Shown one piece after another: positions 33,767-40,727 of a stretch of 64,000 nucleotides of DNA (the first letter of the stretch is position 1; each line of letters opens with the position of its first letter). This DNA is from Hyphomicrobiales bacterium (GTDB taxonomy: Bacteria > Pseudomonadota > Alphaproteobacteria > Rhizobiales > JACESI01): the NCBI GenBank assembly GCA_013911885.1, contig JACESI010000001.1, forward strand, positions 306,966 through 370,965. The letters are read 5' to 3'. The notes under the pieces were generated by a model. That model saw only the letters and a list, made by a program, of their open reading frames with translations, ran no database searches and was not told the DNA's origin. The translations under genes and the position numbers were made by a program.

Positions 33767-36427
33767 CTAAAGCCTCCAGTCGCGTGATCCGCCTTTCTGG
33801 TTGTTCCTGCGTACACGCGTTGCCTCTCTTGCGGCTTCCGCCGTCTCATGGTCACCCATGGCTTCAGCCACCATCGCATCCGACGATTCAGCGAGAATGC
33901 CGTCGCTTGCCTCACCGAAAACCGGCTCCTTGCCGACTTCGAGCATAATCGGAACCGCGAGCGGCGAAATCCGCTCCAACGCTTTATGCACGATTTTGCC
34001 GCTGATTCGCGACAACATATCCGAAAGGCGACGCACATCGAGAAGTCCGCGCGCCGCATCGGCCGAGGTCGCCTGCAGCAGCACATGATCAGGCTCGTGG
34101 GCGCGCAGGACGTCATAGATCAGATCGGTCGAGATCGTCACCTGCCGCCCTGATTTCTCCCGCCCCGGATGGTTTTTGTCAATCAGCCCGGAGATCAGCG
34201 CACAATGGCGGAACGTCCGTTTGAGGAGCACGGAATCGGCCAGCCAGTCCTCAAGATCATCACCCAGCATGTCTTCATGGAAAAGCGCGTCGAAATCGAG
34301 CCCGCTCATGTCCTTCATGCCCCAGATGCCGATAGCGTAATCCGTGCCGACAAAGCCGAGCGGACGCATTTTCAGCCGTTCGAGCCGCCGGGTCAGAAGC
34401 ATGCCAAGGGTCTGGTGGGCAAGCCGCCCTTCAAACGGATAGGCAATGAGATAGTGCCGGTCCCCACGGGGAAAAGTCTCGATCAGAAGGCCGTCGCGCG
34501 CGGGCAGAACCGACTTCAACTGCTGGATCTCCAGCCATTCGCGCACGGCTTGCGGCAGGCTGTGCCAGGAGCCCGGCGCGCTCAGGATAGCCCGCACCCG
34601 GTCGGCAAGATAGGTCGAAAGCGGAAACCGCCCGCCGGCATAATAGGGAATTTTCGGGTCCCGGGCGGTGGATTTCGTGACGATCGCATCTGCCTCCCGG
34701 ATGCCTTCGAACTTCAGGATCTGACCTGCGAAAAGAAACGTGTCCCCGGGGGTGAGCGTCTCGAGAAAATATTCCTCGACCTTGCCGAGCACCCGCCCAC
34801 CGCGCGTCACCATGCCGCGCTTTGGTGACGAAAGCCGCACATTGAGCATCGGCATTTCGATGATTGTGCCGACATTAAGCCGATATTGCAGCGCAATTCT
34901 GGGGTGGGTCAAGCGCCATGTCCCATCCTCCGTGAGGCGGATTTTGGCAAAACGGTCATAGGTTCTGAGTGCATAACCGCCGGTTGCGACAAAATCGACG
35001 ATCCGGTCGAATGTCGCGCGCGAAAGGGCGCGATAGGGATAACACTGGCGGATTTCCTGATAGAGGTCATCGGCCCGGAAAGGCGCGTTGCACGCGACGC
35101 CGAGCACATGCTGGGCGAGCACATCAAGGGCGCCATCGTGAAGCGGCGGCGTGTCCTGATCGCCGAGATAATTTGCATCAAGCGCGGCGCGGCATTCGAG
35201 CACCTCGAACCGGTTGGCTGGAACAAGCAGCGCCTTGGAGGGGTCGTCCATGCGGTGGTTGGCGCGTCCGATCCGCTGGGCGAGGCGGCTTGCACCTTTT
35301 GGTGCGCCGATGGTGATGACGAGATCGACATCGCCCCAGTCGATGCCCATGTCGAGCGTCGCCGTGCAGACGACCGCGCGCAACTGGCCTGCGACCATCG
35401 CCGCTTCCACCTTGCGGCGCTGGCTTCGGTCGAGCGAGCCATGGTGGAGCGCAATGGCGAGATTGTCCTCGTTGATGCGCCACAGTTCCTGAAAGTACAA
35501 TTCCGCCTGCGAACGCGTGTTGACGAAGACAAGCGTGATCCGGTGCGCCTTGATTTCCGCATAGACTTCGCTGAGGGCGTGTCGCGCGGCATGGCCGGAC
35601 CAGGGCATGCGCTGCGTGGTTGTAAGAATGGCTATATCCGGCACCGCTCCGCCGGCAACGGTTATGAGATCAGCGCTTTGCGCCTTGCCCGGATTATCCT
35701 GCGCCACCAGCCATTGGCAGAGATCTTCAGGGTTCGAGACCGTCGCGGAAAGCCCGGTGAGCCGCACGTTCGGGCGGAAACTGCGCAGCCGCGCAAGGCC
35801 GAGCGCCAGAAGATCACCGCGTTTCGCCGTCACCATCGTGTGGATTTCATCGACGATCACCGCGCACAGCCCGTCGAAAAACCGCGCCGCATCCTTGCCC
35901 GCGAGAAGAAGCGCGAGCTGTTCCGGCGTGGTGAGAAGAATGTCGGGTGGTTTCAGCTTCTGGCGCTGGCGCTTGGCGGCAGGTGTGTCACCGGTGCGGG
36001 TCTCGACGGTTATCGGCAAGCCCATCTCGCGGATCGGGGTTTCGAGATTGCGGGCGATATCAACCGCAAGCGACTTCAGGGGCGAAATATAAAGCGTGTG
36101 GGTGCCGCCCGGTCCGCCCTGCACCCGGTTGTCGCCGGCGAGATCAATCAGGCTCGGCAGAAACCCCGCAAGGGTCTTTCCGGCGCCGGTCGGCGCAATG
36201 AGAAGGCAGGAGCGGCCCTCCCGCGCCTTTTCGACAAGCGCCTTTTGATGCGCACGCGGCTCCCATCCGCGCGCCCTGAACCATTCTTGAAACCGTTCCG
36301 GGAGGCAGGCAGGTTCAGCGGTCTGGGTCTGGCGCTTGCTCACAAAGCGATATCTAGTCCTCTTGCCCCGCCCTGTCACGGCCAAAGCTTGCCCCATTTG
36401 ATGCAGCATGTTCCTCTTGACCGGCAC
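33767..36427 (-). CDS. Ligase-associated DEXH-box DNA helicase (Lhr-like)
   Basis: This superfamily 2 helicase of 886 aa, Lhr-like, has motif I APTGAGKT (78-85), DEIH (193-196), GLSATVSN, ATLDMGIDWGDVD, AQRIGRANHR and the C-terminal Lhr-type accessory domain. The phrase FQEWFRARGWEPRAHQKALVEKAREG near the N-terminus is typical of the ligase-associated family, found in genomes that also carry the ATP-dependent ligase, exonuclease and phosphoesterase; all four are within 9 kb here. The protein may start at 36427 or at a later ATG (36409 or 36397); about 40 N-terminal residues are not conserved. It forms an operon with pdeM. Confidence 0.9.
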   Translation of the reverse strand: MPVKRNMLHQMGQALAVTGRGKRTRYRFVSKRQTQTAEPACLPERFQEWFRARGWEPRAHQKALVEKAREGRSCLLIAPTGAGKTLAGFLPSLIDLAGDNRVQGGPGGTHTLYISPLKSLAVDIARNLETPIREMGLPITVETRTGDTPAAKRQRQKLKPPDILLTTPEQLALLLAGKDAARFFDGLCAVIVDEIHTMVTAKRGDLLALGLARLRSFRPNVRLTGLSATVSNPEDLCQWLVAQDNPGKAQSADLITVAGGAVPDIAILTTTQRMPWSGHAARHALSEVYAEIKAHRITLVFVNTRSQAELYFQELWRINEDNLAIALHHGSLDRSQRRKVEAAMVAGQLRAVVCTATLDMGIDWGDVDLVITIGAPKGASRLAQRIGRANHRMDDPSKALLVPANRFEVLECRAALDANYLGDQDTPPLHDGALDVLAQHVLGVACNAPFRADDLYQEIRQCYPYRALSRATFDRIVDFVATGGYALRTYDRFAKIRLTEDGTWRLTHPRIALQYRLNVGTIIEMPMLNVRLSSPKRGMVTRGGRVLGKVEEYFLETLTPGDTFLFAGQILKFEGIREADAIVTKSTARDPKIPYYAGGRFPLSTYLADRVRAILSAPGSWHSLPQAVREWLEIQQLKSVLPARDGLLIETFPRGDRHYLIAYPFEGRLAHQTLGMLLTRRLERLKMRPLGFVGTDYAIGIWGMKDMSGLDFDALFHEDMLGDDLEDWLADSVLLKRTFRHCALISGLIDKNHPGREKSGRQVTISTDLIYDVLRAHEPDHVLLQATSADAARGLLDVRRLSDMLSRISGKIVHKALERISPLAVPIMLEVGKEPVFGEASDGILAESSDAMVAEAMGDHETAEAAREATRVRRNNQKGGSRDWRL

Positions 36428-36508
36428 TTCCTTCTCATGGTCCTTGAACCTGAAGTGCTCTTCTTAAAATGACGCTATGCCGCAAGCAGTGGTGTGAGGA
36501 CAATTCGG

Positions 36509-37315
36509 ATGAAACGGCAACTGATTTCAGTTCTCGCCGCACTCGGTCTCTTCGTTGCGGCGATGGTTGTCGGCGAATTCGTGCCCGCGTTGCGGCCCTA
36601 TCTGCCAGACTTTGCCGGATTCTTGAGCGGCATTGCGGGGGAAAACCCGCCGCGCGCGGCGCCCGCGAACAACACAACGACGGCAAGAAAGGCGGCTGCC
36701 CCTGTCGCCAGGGCGCGTGTTCAGGAAGCGGTTCTCGCCCTTTCCTGGCAGGCCGCTTTCTGCGAAACCGCACCGGAAAAGAGCGAATGCAAGACCCAGG
36801 AGGCCGGGCGCTATGACGCGACGAATTTTGCCCTGCACGGGCTCTGGCCGGAGGCGGAGAATTGTAGCAGCACACCCTATTCGAATGTGCCGGACAAGCT
36901 CTGGCAGGCCATGCGGACCGGGATGCCGGGAACAGCGTCCGGCCTCCACAAGCACGAATGGGCGCGGCATGGAACCTGTTATTCCGATACGCCGGAACGC
37001 TATTTCGCTGACAGCCTACGCCTTGTAACGGCCTTCAATCAGACACCGATACGCGATCTTTTCAAACAGAATATCGGCCGGTTTGTCTCCGCGCGCGATA
37101 TTCGGGAGCGCTTTGATTCGGTGTTCGGTCGTGGTGCGGGCGACCGGGTGCTGGTCGATTGTGTCCGCGACGGCGAGCGCACGCTGATCCGCGAACTGCG
37201 CGTGCGGCTCAACGGCGATCTTGGGAGCGCCAATCTGCCGGTTCTGCTGAAACAGGCGCGCCCCCAGAAACAGGGATGCCGCGGCGGGATCGTCGATGCT
37301 GTCGGCCTTGACTAG
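36509..37315 (+). CDS. RNase T2-family ribonuclease, membrane-anchored or secreted
   Basis: This 268-aa protein begins with a signal or anchor helix (LISVLAALGLFVAAMVVGEFV). An Ala/Pro/Asn-rich linker follows, then a T2 ribonuclease domain with both catalytic boxes: CAS1 LHGLWPE (His110) and CAS2 HEWARHGTC (149-157, His149, Glu150, His154). Paired cysteines suggest a disulfide-stabilised extracytoplasmic enzyme that cuts RNA to cyclic and 3'-phosphate products. ATG 36509 has GAGGA at 8 bases. It is divergent from the helicase-pdeM operon and upstream of the exonuclease gene. Whether it belongs functionally with the repair genes is not clear. Confidence 0.9.
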   Translation: MKRQLISVLAALGLFVAAMVVGEFVPALRPYLPDFAGFLSGIAGENPPRAAPANNTTTARKAAAPVARARVQEAVLALSWQAAFCETAPEKSECKTQEAGRYDATNFALHGLWPEAENCSSTPYSNVPDKLWQAMRTGMPGTASGLHKHEWARHGTCYSDTPERYFADSLRLVTAFNQTPIRDLFKQNIGRFVSARDIRERFDSVFGRGAGDRVLVDCVRDGERTLIRELRVRLNGDLGSANLPVLLKQARPQKQGCRGGIVDAVGLD

Positions 37316-37319
37316 CGCT

Positions 37320-37339
37320 CCGTCTTGTCCTCAAGACGG
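37320..37339 (+). terminator. Hairpin after the RNase T2 gene (possible terminator, no U-tract)
   Basis: A perfect 8-bp stem CCGTCTTG / CAAGACGG with a TCCT loop begins 4 bases after the RNase stop. No run of T follows, so termination would be weak or Rho-assisted; it may only shield the mRNA end. Confidence 0.4.
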
Positions 37340-37380
37340 GCGTGATCGACATTTGGCCTGTCTCTGCCTATCTATTCTGC

Positions 37381-38391
37381 ATGCGTGCTGACGATCTTCT
37401 TCACCCGACACAAGCGGGGCTTTATTGCCCGCCCGGCGATTTTTACATTGACCCGGTCCGCCCGGTGGCCCGCGCGCTCATCACCCACGGCCATGCCGAC
37501 CATGCGCGGCCCGGCAACACGGCAGTGATGGCGACCTCCGCCACCCTCGCAATCATGGCGGCGCGCTACGGCGAGGGCTTTGCCGGGACAAGGCAGGAAG
37601 CAGCCTTCGGCGAGAAAACGCTGATCAATGGTGTCGAGGTGAGCTTCCATCCGGCCGGCCATGTGCTTGGATCCGCCCAGATATTGGTCAGCCACAAAGG
37701 CTTGCGGATTGTCGCCTCCGGCGATTACAAGCGCCGGGCGGACACAACCTGCGCGCCATTCGAGCCGGTCGCCTGCGATGTCTTCATCACCGAGGCAACC
37801 TTCGGCCTGCCGGTTTTCCGCCATCCTGACGACCGGGGGGAAATTGCAAAGCTTCTCCGTTCGGTCCGCCAGTTCCCGGAGCGCGCTCATCTGGTCGGCG
37901 CCTATGCGCTCGGCAAGGCCCAGCGAGTCATCCGTCTCATTCGCGCCCAGGGCTACAATGAGCCGATCTATATTCATGGCTCGCTGAAAAAGCTGTGTGA
38001 CCTTTACGAAGCGCATGGCGTCGGGCTCGGCACGCTTGCACCCGCGACTGTCGATCAGGGCGCGAAGGCTGATTTTGCGGGTGCCATCGTGATGGGCCCG
38101 CCATCTGCCTTTGCCGATAAATGGGCGCGACGCTTTCCCGATCCGGTATCCGCTTTTGCCTCCGGCTGGATGACAATCCGCCAGAGGGCCAAACAGCGCG
38201 GCGTCGAACTGCCTCTGATTGTGTCCGATCATGCGGACTGGCAGGAACTCACCGACACGATCCGGGAAATTGCGCCACAGGAAGTTTGGGTCACCCATGG
38301 AAGGGAGGAGGCGCTGGTGCGTTGGTGCGAACTTGAGAACATCCGCGCGCGCCCTCTGAATATGGTTGGCTATGAGGACGAGGCGGAGTAG
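37381..38391 (+). CDS. Ligase-associated metallo-beta-lactamase-fold DNA exonuclease
   Basis: This 336-aa MBL/beta-CASP-like nuclease has THGHADHARPG (metal motif HxHxDH, 36-41) and FHPAGHVLGSAQI. The later blocks SGDYKRR, FITEATFGLPVF, GAYALGKAQRV and SDHADWQEL are typical of the SNM1-like exonuclease that co-occurs with bacterial ATP-dependent DNA ligase. ATG 37381 (MRADDLLHPTQAGLYCPPG) fits family length; an upstream ATG at 37342 adds 13 hydrophobic residues. It is on the plus strand, as is the ligase 2.3 kb downstream, with an NTF2-like gene, a dehalogenase-like gene and a channel gene between. Confidence 0.88.
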   Translation: MRADDLLHPTQAGLYCPPGDFYIDPVRPVARALITHGHADHARPGNTAVMATSATLAIMAARYGEGFAGTRQEAAFGEKTLINGVEVSFHPAGHVLGSAQILVSHKGLRIVASGDYKRRADTTCAPFEPVACDVFITEATFGLPVFRHPDDRGEIAKLLRSVRQFPERAHLVGAYALGKAQRVIRLIRAQGYNEPIYIHGSLKKLCDLYEAHGVGLGTLAPATVDQGAKADFAGAIVMGPPSAFADKWARRFPDPVSAFASGWMTIRQRAKQRGVELPLIVSDHADWQELTDTIREIAPQEVWVTHGREEALVRWCELENIRARPLNMVGYEDEAE

Positions 38392-38430
38392 CTTCACCCG
38401 AGAACAGGATAAAACGACCAAGAGGCTGAC

Positions 38431-38826
38431 ATGGCAGATGATTCCAACGATATTGCTGATCTCTTTCAGGACTATGCCGACGCCATGAACGACATGGACG
38501 CGGAAGGGATCGCCGCTCTCTTCGCCTATCCCGTCACGATCTGGCAATTGGGCCGGGGCTATGTCTTCGCAACACCGGAGGAACTCGAAGAGAATATTGA
38601 AACCCTTCTCGGTGTATTCGAGGACGCGGGCGTCGTCTATTCAGAGGCCGCGATCGGCCCGACCCACGTCACCGCCTATGCCGCTTTCGCCACCGCCTCA
38701 TGGCGTCAACAGGACGAGATCGGCGATGTCGTGCATGCGTTCCATTGCGCCTATACGCTGGTCAAACAGGATGGCGACTGGCTGATCACCACGATTGTCA
38801 ATGATGATGCGGCGGAAGATCTGTGA
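38431..38826 (+). CDS. NTF2-like (SnoaL-like) superfamily protein
   Basis: This small 131-aa protein is a typical alpha+beta cone. An N-terminal helix (IADLFQDYADAMNDMDAEGIAALFAYPVTIW) is followed by strands ending in CAYTLVKQDGDWLITTIVNDD. This is the NTF2-like/SnoaL fold used by many unrelated enzymes and binding proteins. No catalytic residues can be assigned. Its stop overlaps the start of the downstream dehalogenase-like hydrolase (TGATG), so the two are co-translated and may act on the same compound. Confidence 0.75.
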   Translation: MADDSNDIADLFQDYADAMNDMDAEGIAALFAYPVTIWQLGRGYVFATPEELEENIETLLGVFEDAGVVYSEAAIGPTHVTAYAAFATASWRQQDEIGDVVHAFHCAYTLVKQDGDWLITTIVNDDAAEDL

Positions 38827-39716
38827 TGGATTTCAGCCGCTTCGAGACGATCACCGTCGATGTAGGCAACGGCGTCTCGCTTCTTGCAAAAGTGGCAGGC
38901 AGCGGACAGCCGCTTCTTCTCCTCCACGGTTATCCGCAAAACCATATGTGCTGGCACAAGGTGGCGCCCGCCCTTGTTGAGGCGGGATATCGGGTCGTTG
39001 TCCCGGACCTGCGCGGCTATGGCGGGTCTTCGAAGCCCGCAAGCGACAAGGCCCATTCACCCTATGCAAAGCGGGCGATGGCAGGCGACCAACTGGCGCT
39101 GATGCAGGCCCTCGGCCATGAGCGATTTTTGCTGGCCGGGCACGACCGCGGCGGACGGGTCGCCCATCGCCTCGCTGTCGATCATCCGCATGCTGTGCAT
39201 AAGCTCGCCGTTCTCGATATCGCGCCGACGCTTGCCATGTATGAGGGCACCGATCAGGCCTTCGCGACCTCATATTATCACTGGTTTTTCCTGATCCAGC
39301 CGGAGCCGCTGCCGGAGAAAATGATCGGTGCCGACCCGGAATGGTATTTGCGCCGCAAGATCGGATCATGGGCACGGATCGAGGGCACCTTCACCGATGC
39401 TGCAATGGCCTCCTATGTCGCTGATTTCGCCAAGCCAGAGACAATCCACGCGACCTGCGAAGATTACCGAGCGGCGGCCAGCATTGACCTTGATCACGCC
39501 CGCGCAGACATTGCCGCCGGCCGCATGATCGAATGCCCGGTTCTCGCCCTGTGGGGCGGGCAGGGCTTCGCTGCGAAATCCTATGATATTCTCGCCCTCT
39601 GGCGCGATGTCGCGCGCGGTCCGGTTATCGGCGAAGCGCTCGACTGCGGTCATTTTCTGCCAGAGGAATTGCCCGATGAGACGACGCGGGCGCTGACCGA
39701 CTTCTTCGGCAACTGA
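38826..39716 (+). CDS. Fluoroacetate/haloacetate dehalogenase-like alpha/beta hydrolase
   Basis: This 296-aa alpha/beta hydrolase closely follows the fluoroacetate dehalogenase pattern. The nucleophile Asp107 and the carboxylate-binding arginines Arg108 and Arg111 lie in GHDRGGRVAHRL. The second Asp (131) is in VLDIAPT, the halide pocket His152-Trp153 in YHWFFLIQPEPLPE, Tyr214 in CEDYRA and the base His276 in CGHFLPEE. Numbering is close to the well-studied Rhodopseudomonas enzyme (Asp110, Arg111, Arg114, Asp134, His155, Trp156, Tyr219, His280; recalled, not checked here). The enzyme would hydrolyse C-halogen bonds of haloacetates. The start overlaps the NTF2-like gene. Activity on fluoride versus chloride cannot be read from sequence alone. 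Confidence 0.82.
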   Translation: MDFSRFETITVDVGNGVSLLAKVAGSGQPLLLLHGYPQNHMCWHKVAPALVEAGYRVVVPDLRGYGGSSKPASDKAHSPYAKRAMAGDQLALMQALGHERFLLAGHDRGGRVAHRLAVDHPHAVHKLAVLDIAPTLAMYEGTDQAFATSYYHWFFLIQPEPLPEKMIGADPEWYLRRKIGSWARIEGTFTDAAMASYVADFAKPETIHATCEDYRAAASIDLDHARADIAAGRMIECPVLALWGGQGFAAKSYDILALWRDVARGPVIGEALDCGHFLPEELPDETTRALTDFFGN

Positions 39717-39743
39717 TCCCTTGAAAAAGAGGCAGGACCCGGC

Positions 39744-39935
39744 CTATCGGGCAAAGGGCGTACGGCATCTTTGGCTTTCGAAGGTGTCTTGAAGCGACAT
39801 CCCGCTCCAGGGCGAGAAAAGCGCTACCATCAAAACGGTAATCGCAACCCGGCCGAAATGCTGCTTGACGTGACCGGCCGTCATACCGAAATAGGGGTAG
39901 TGCTTCCGCAACTTTTCCCGACAGAACCCCATCAT
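39744..39935 (-). CDS. Possible 63-aa membrane microprotein, divergent from the sodium channel
   Basis: A minus-strand frame begins with two ATGs, preceded by AAGGA at 5 bases. It encodes a basic N-terminus (REKLRKHYPYFGMTAGHVKQ), one hydrophobic segment (VAITVLMVALFSPWSG) and a polar tail. The third codon positions are rich in G and C as in neighbouring genes. It fills the 217-base gap between the dehalogenase-like gene and the channel gene. Its start codon overlaps the divergent channel ATG (39934) by two bases. I know no family for it, so it remains a prediction. Confidence 0.4.
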   Translation of the reverse strand: MMGFCREKLRKHYPYFGMTAGHVKQHFGRVAITVLMVALFSPWSGMSLQDTFESQRCRTPFAR

Positions 39936-40722
39936 GCAAGTCCTTGAGAAAATTCTGAAGAGCCGCCGCTTTGAAATGGCGATTGCCGGCCTCATCATCA
40001 TCAATGCAATCACGCTCGGCCTTGAGACGAGTGCCACGATCATGCAACAGTATGGACCCGTGCTCAAGTTTGTTGACGGGTTGGTTCTTGTCGTTTTCGT
40101 TGTGGAAATCCTCGCCAAGCTGGCCGTCTATCGTCACCGTTTCTTTCTCGATCCGTGGAATCTCTTCGACTTCATCATCGTCGCGATTGCGCTGATGCCA
40201 GCAAGCGGCGCGTTTTCGGTGATGCGGGCGCTGCGCATTCTTCGGGTGTTGCGCCTGATCTCCATCGTGCCGACCCTGAAGCGCGTTGTGGGTGCCTTCA
40301 TCTCGGCTCTTCCCGGCATGGGGTCAATCTTCATGCTGATGGGGCTTGTCTTTTATGTCTTCGCGGTCATGGCGACCAAACTCTTCAGCGCTTCTTTTCC
40401 TGAATGGTTCGGCACGCTCGGCGCATCCGCCTATTCGCTTTTTCAGATCATGACGCTTGAAAGCTGGTCGATGGGCATTGTTCGCCCGGTGATGGAGATC
40501 TATCCGTATGCCTGGGCATTTTTCGTGCCCTTCATTCTGTGCACGACCTTTACCGTGCTCAACCTTTTCATTGGTGTCATTGTCTCGGCCATGCAGGAAG
40601 AGCACGAATCGATTGCGGATGCTGATCGTCAGGCGATTCATGATGAAACGGCCCTGGTACTTCAAGAACTGAAGGCGCTGCGAACAGAAATTGCCGATTT
40701 GAAAAAGGGTCTTAAATCATAA
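39934..40722 (+). CDS. Bacterial voltage-gated sodium channel (NaChBac/NavAb type)
   Basis: This 262-aa protein contains one six-helix voltage-gated channel unit. S1 starts at residue 13 (FEMAIAGLIIINAITLGLET). The S4 sensor has arginines every third residue (Arg98, 101, 104, 107 in MRALRILRVLRLIS). The selectivity filter TLESWSM (174-180) is the signature of homotetrameric bacterial sodium channels. S6 (TFTVLNLFIGVIVSAMQEEH) is followed by a C-terminal heptad-like coiled coil (LVLQELKALRTEIADLKKGL) for tetramer assembly. No clear ribosome-binding site precedes the ATG. Such channels occur mainly in marine or alkaliphilic bacteria. It sits just before the ligase gene. Confidence 0.93.
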   Translation: MQVLEKILKSRRFEMAIAGLIIINAITLGLETSATIMQQYGPVLKFVDGLVLVVFVVEILAKLAVYRHRFFLDPWNLFDFIIVAIALMPASGAFSVMRALRILRVLRLISIVPTLKRVVGAFISALPGMGSIFMLMGLVFYVFAVMATKLFSASFPEWFGTLGASAYSLFQIMTLESWSMGIVRPVMEIYPYAWAFFVPFILCTTFTVLNLFIGVIVSAMQEEHESIADADRQAIHDETALVLQELKALRTEIADLKKGLKS

Positions 40723-40727
40723 GGGCC

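Noticed and set aside
33754..34116. N-terminal extension of PdeM by 121 residues
   Set aside because: It lies inside the 3' end of the helicase gene in another frame, and family members start at the MILSVAG-type strand.
34886..36472. 528-codon plus-strand open frame opposite the DEXH helicase
   Set aside because: Antisense to helicase motifs I-VI; no start signal and no domain.
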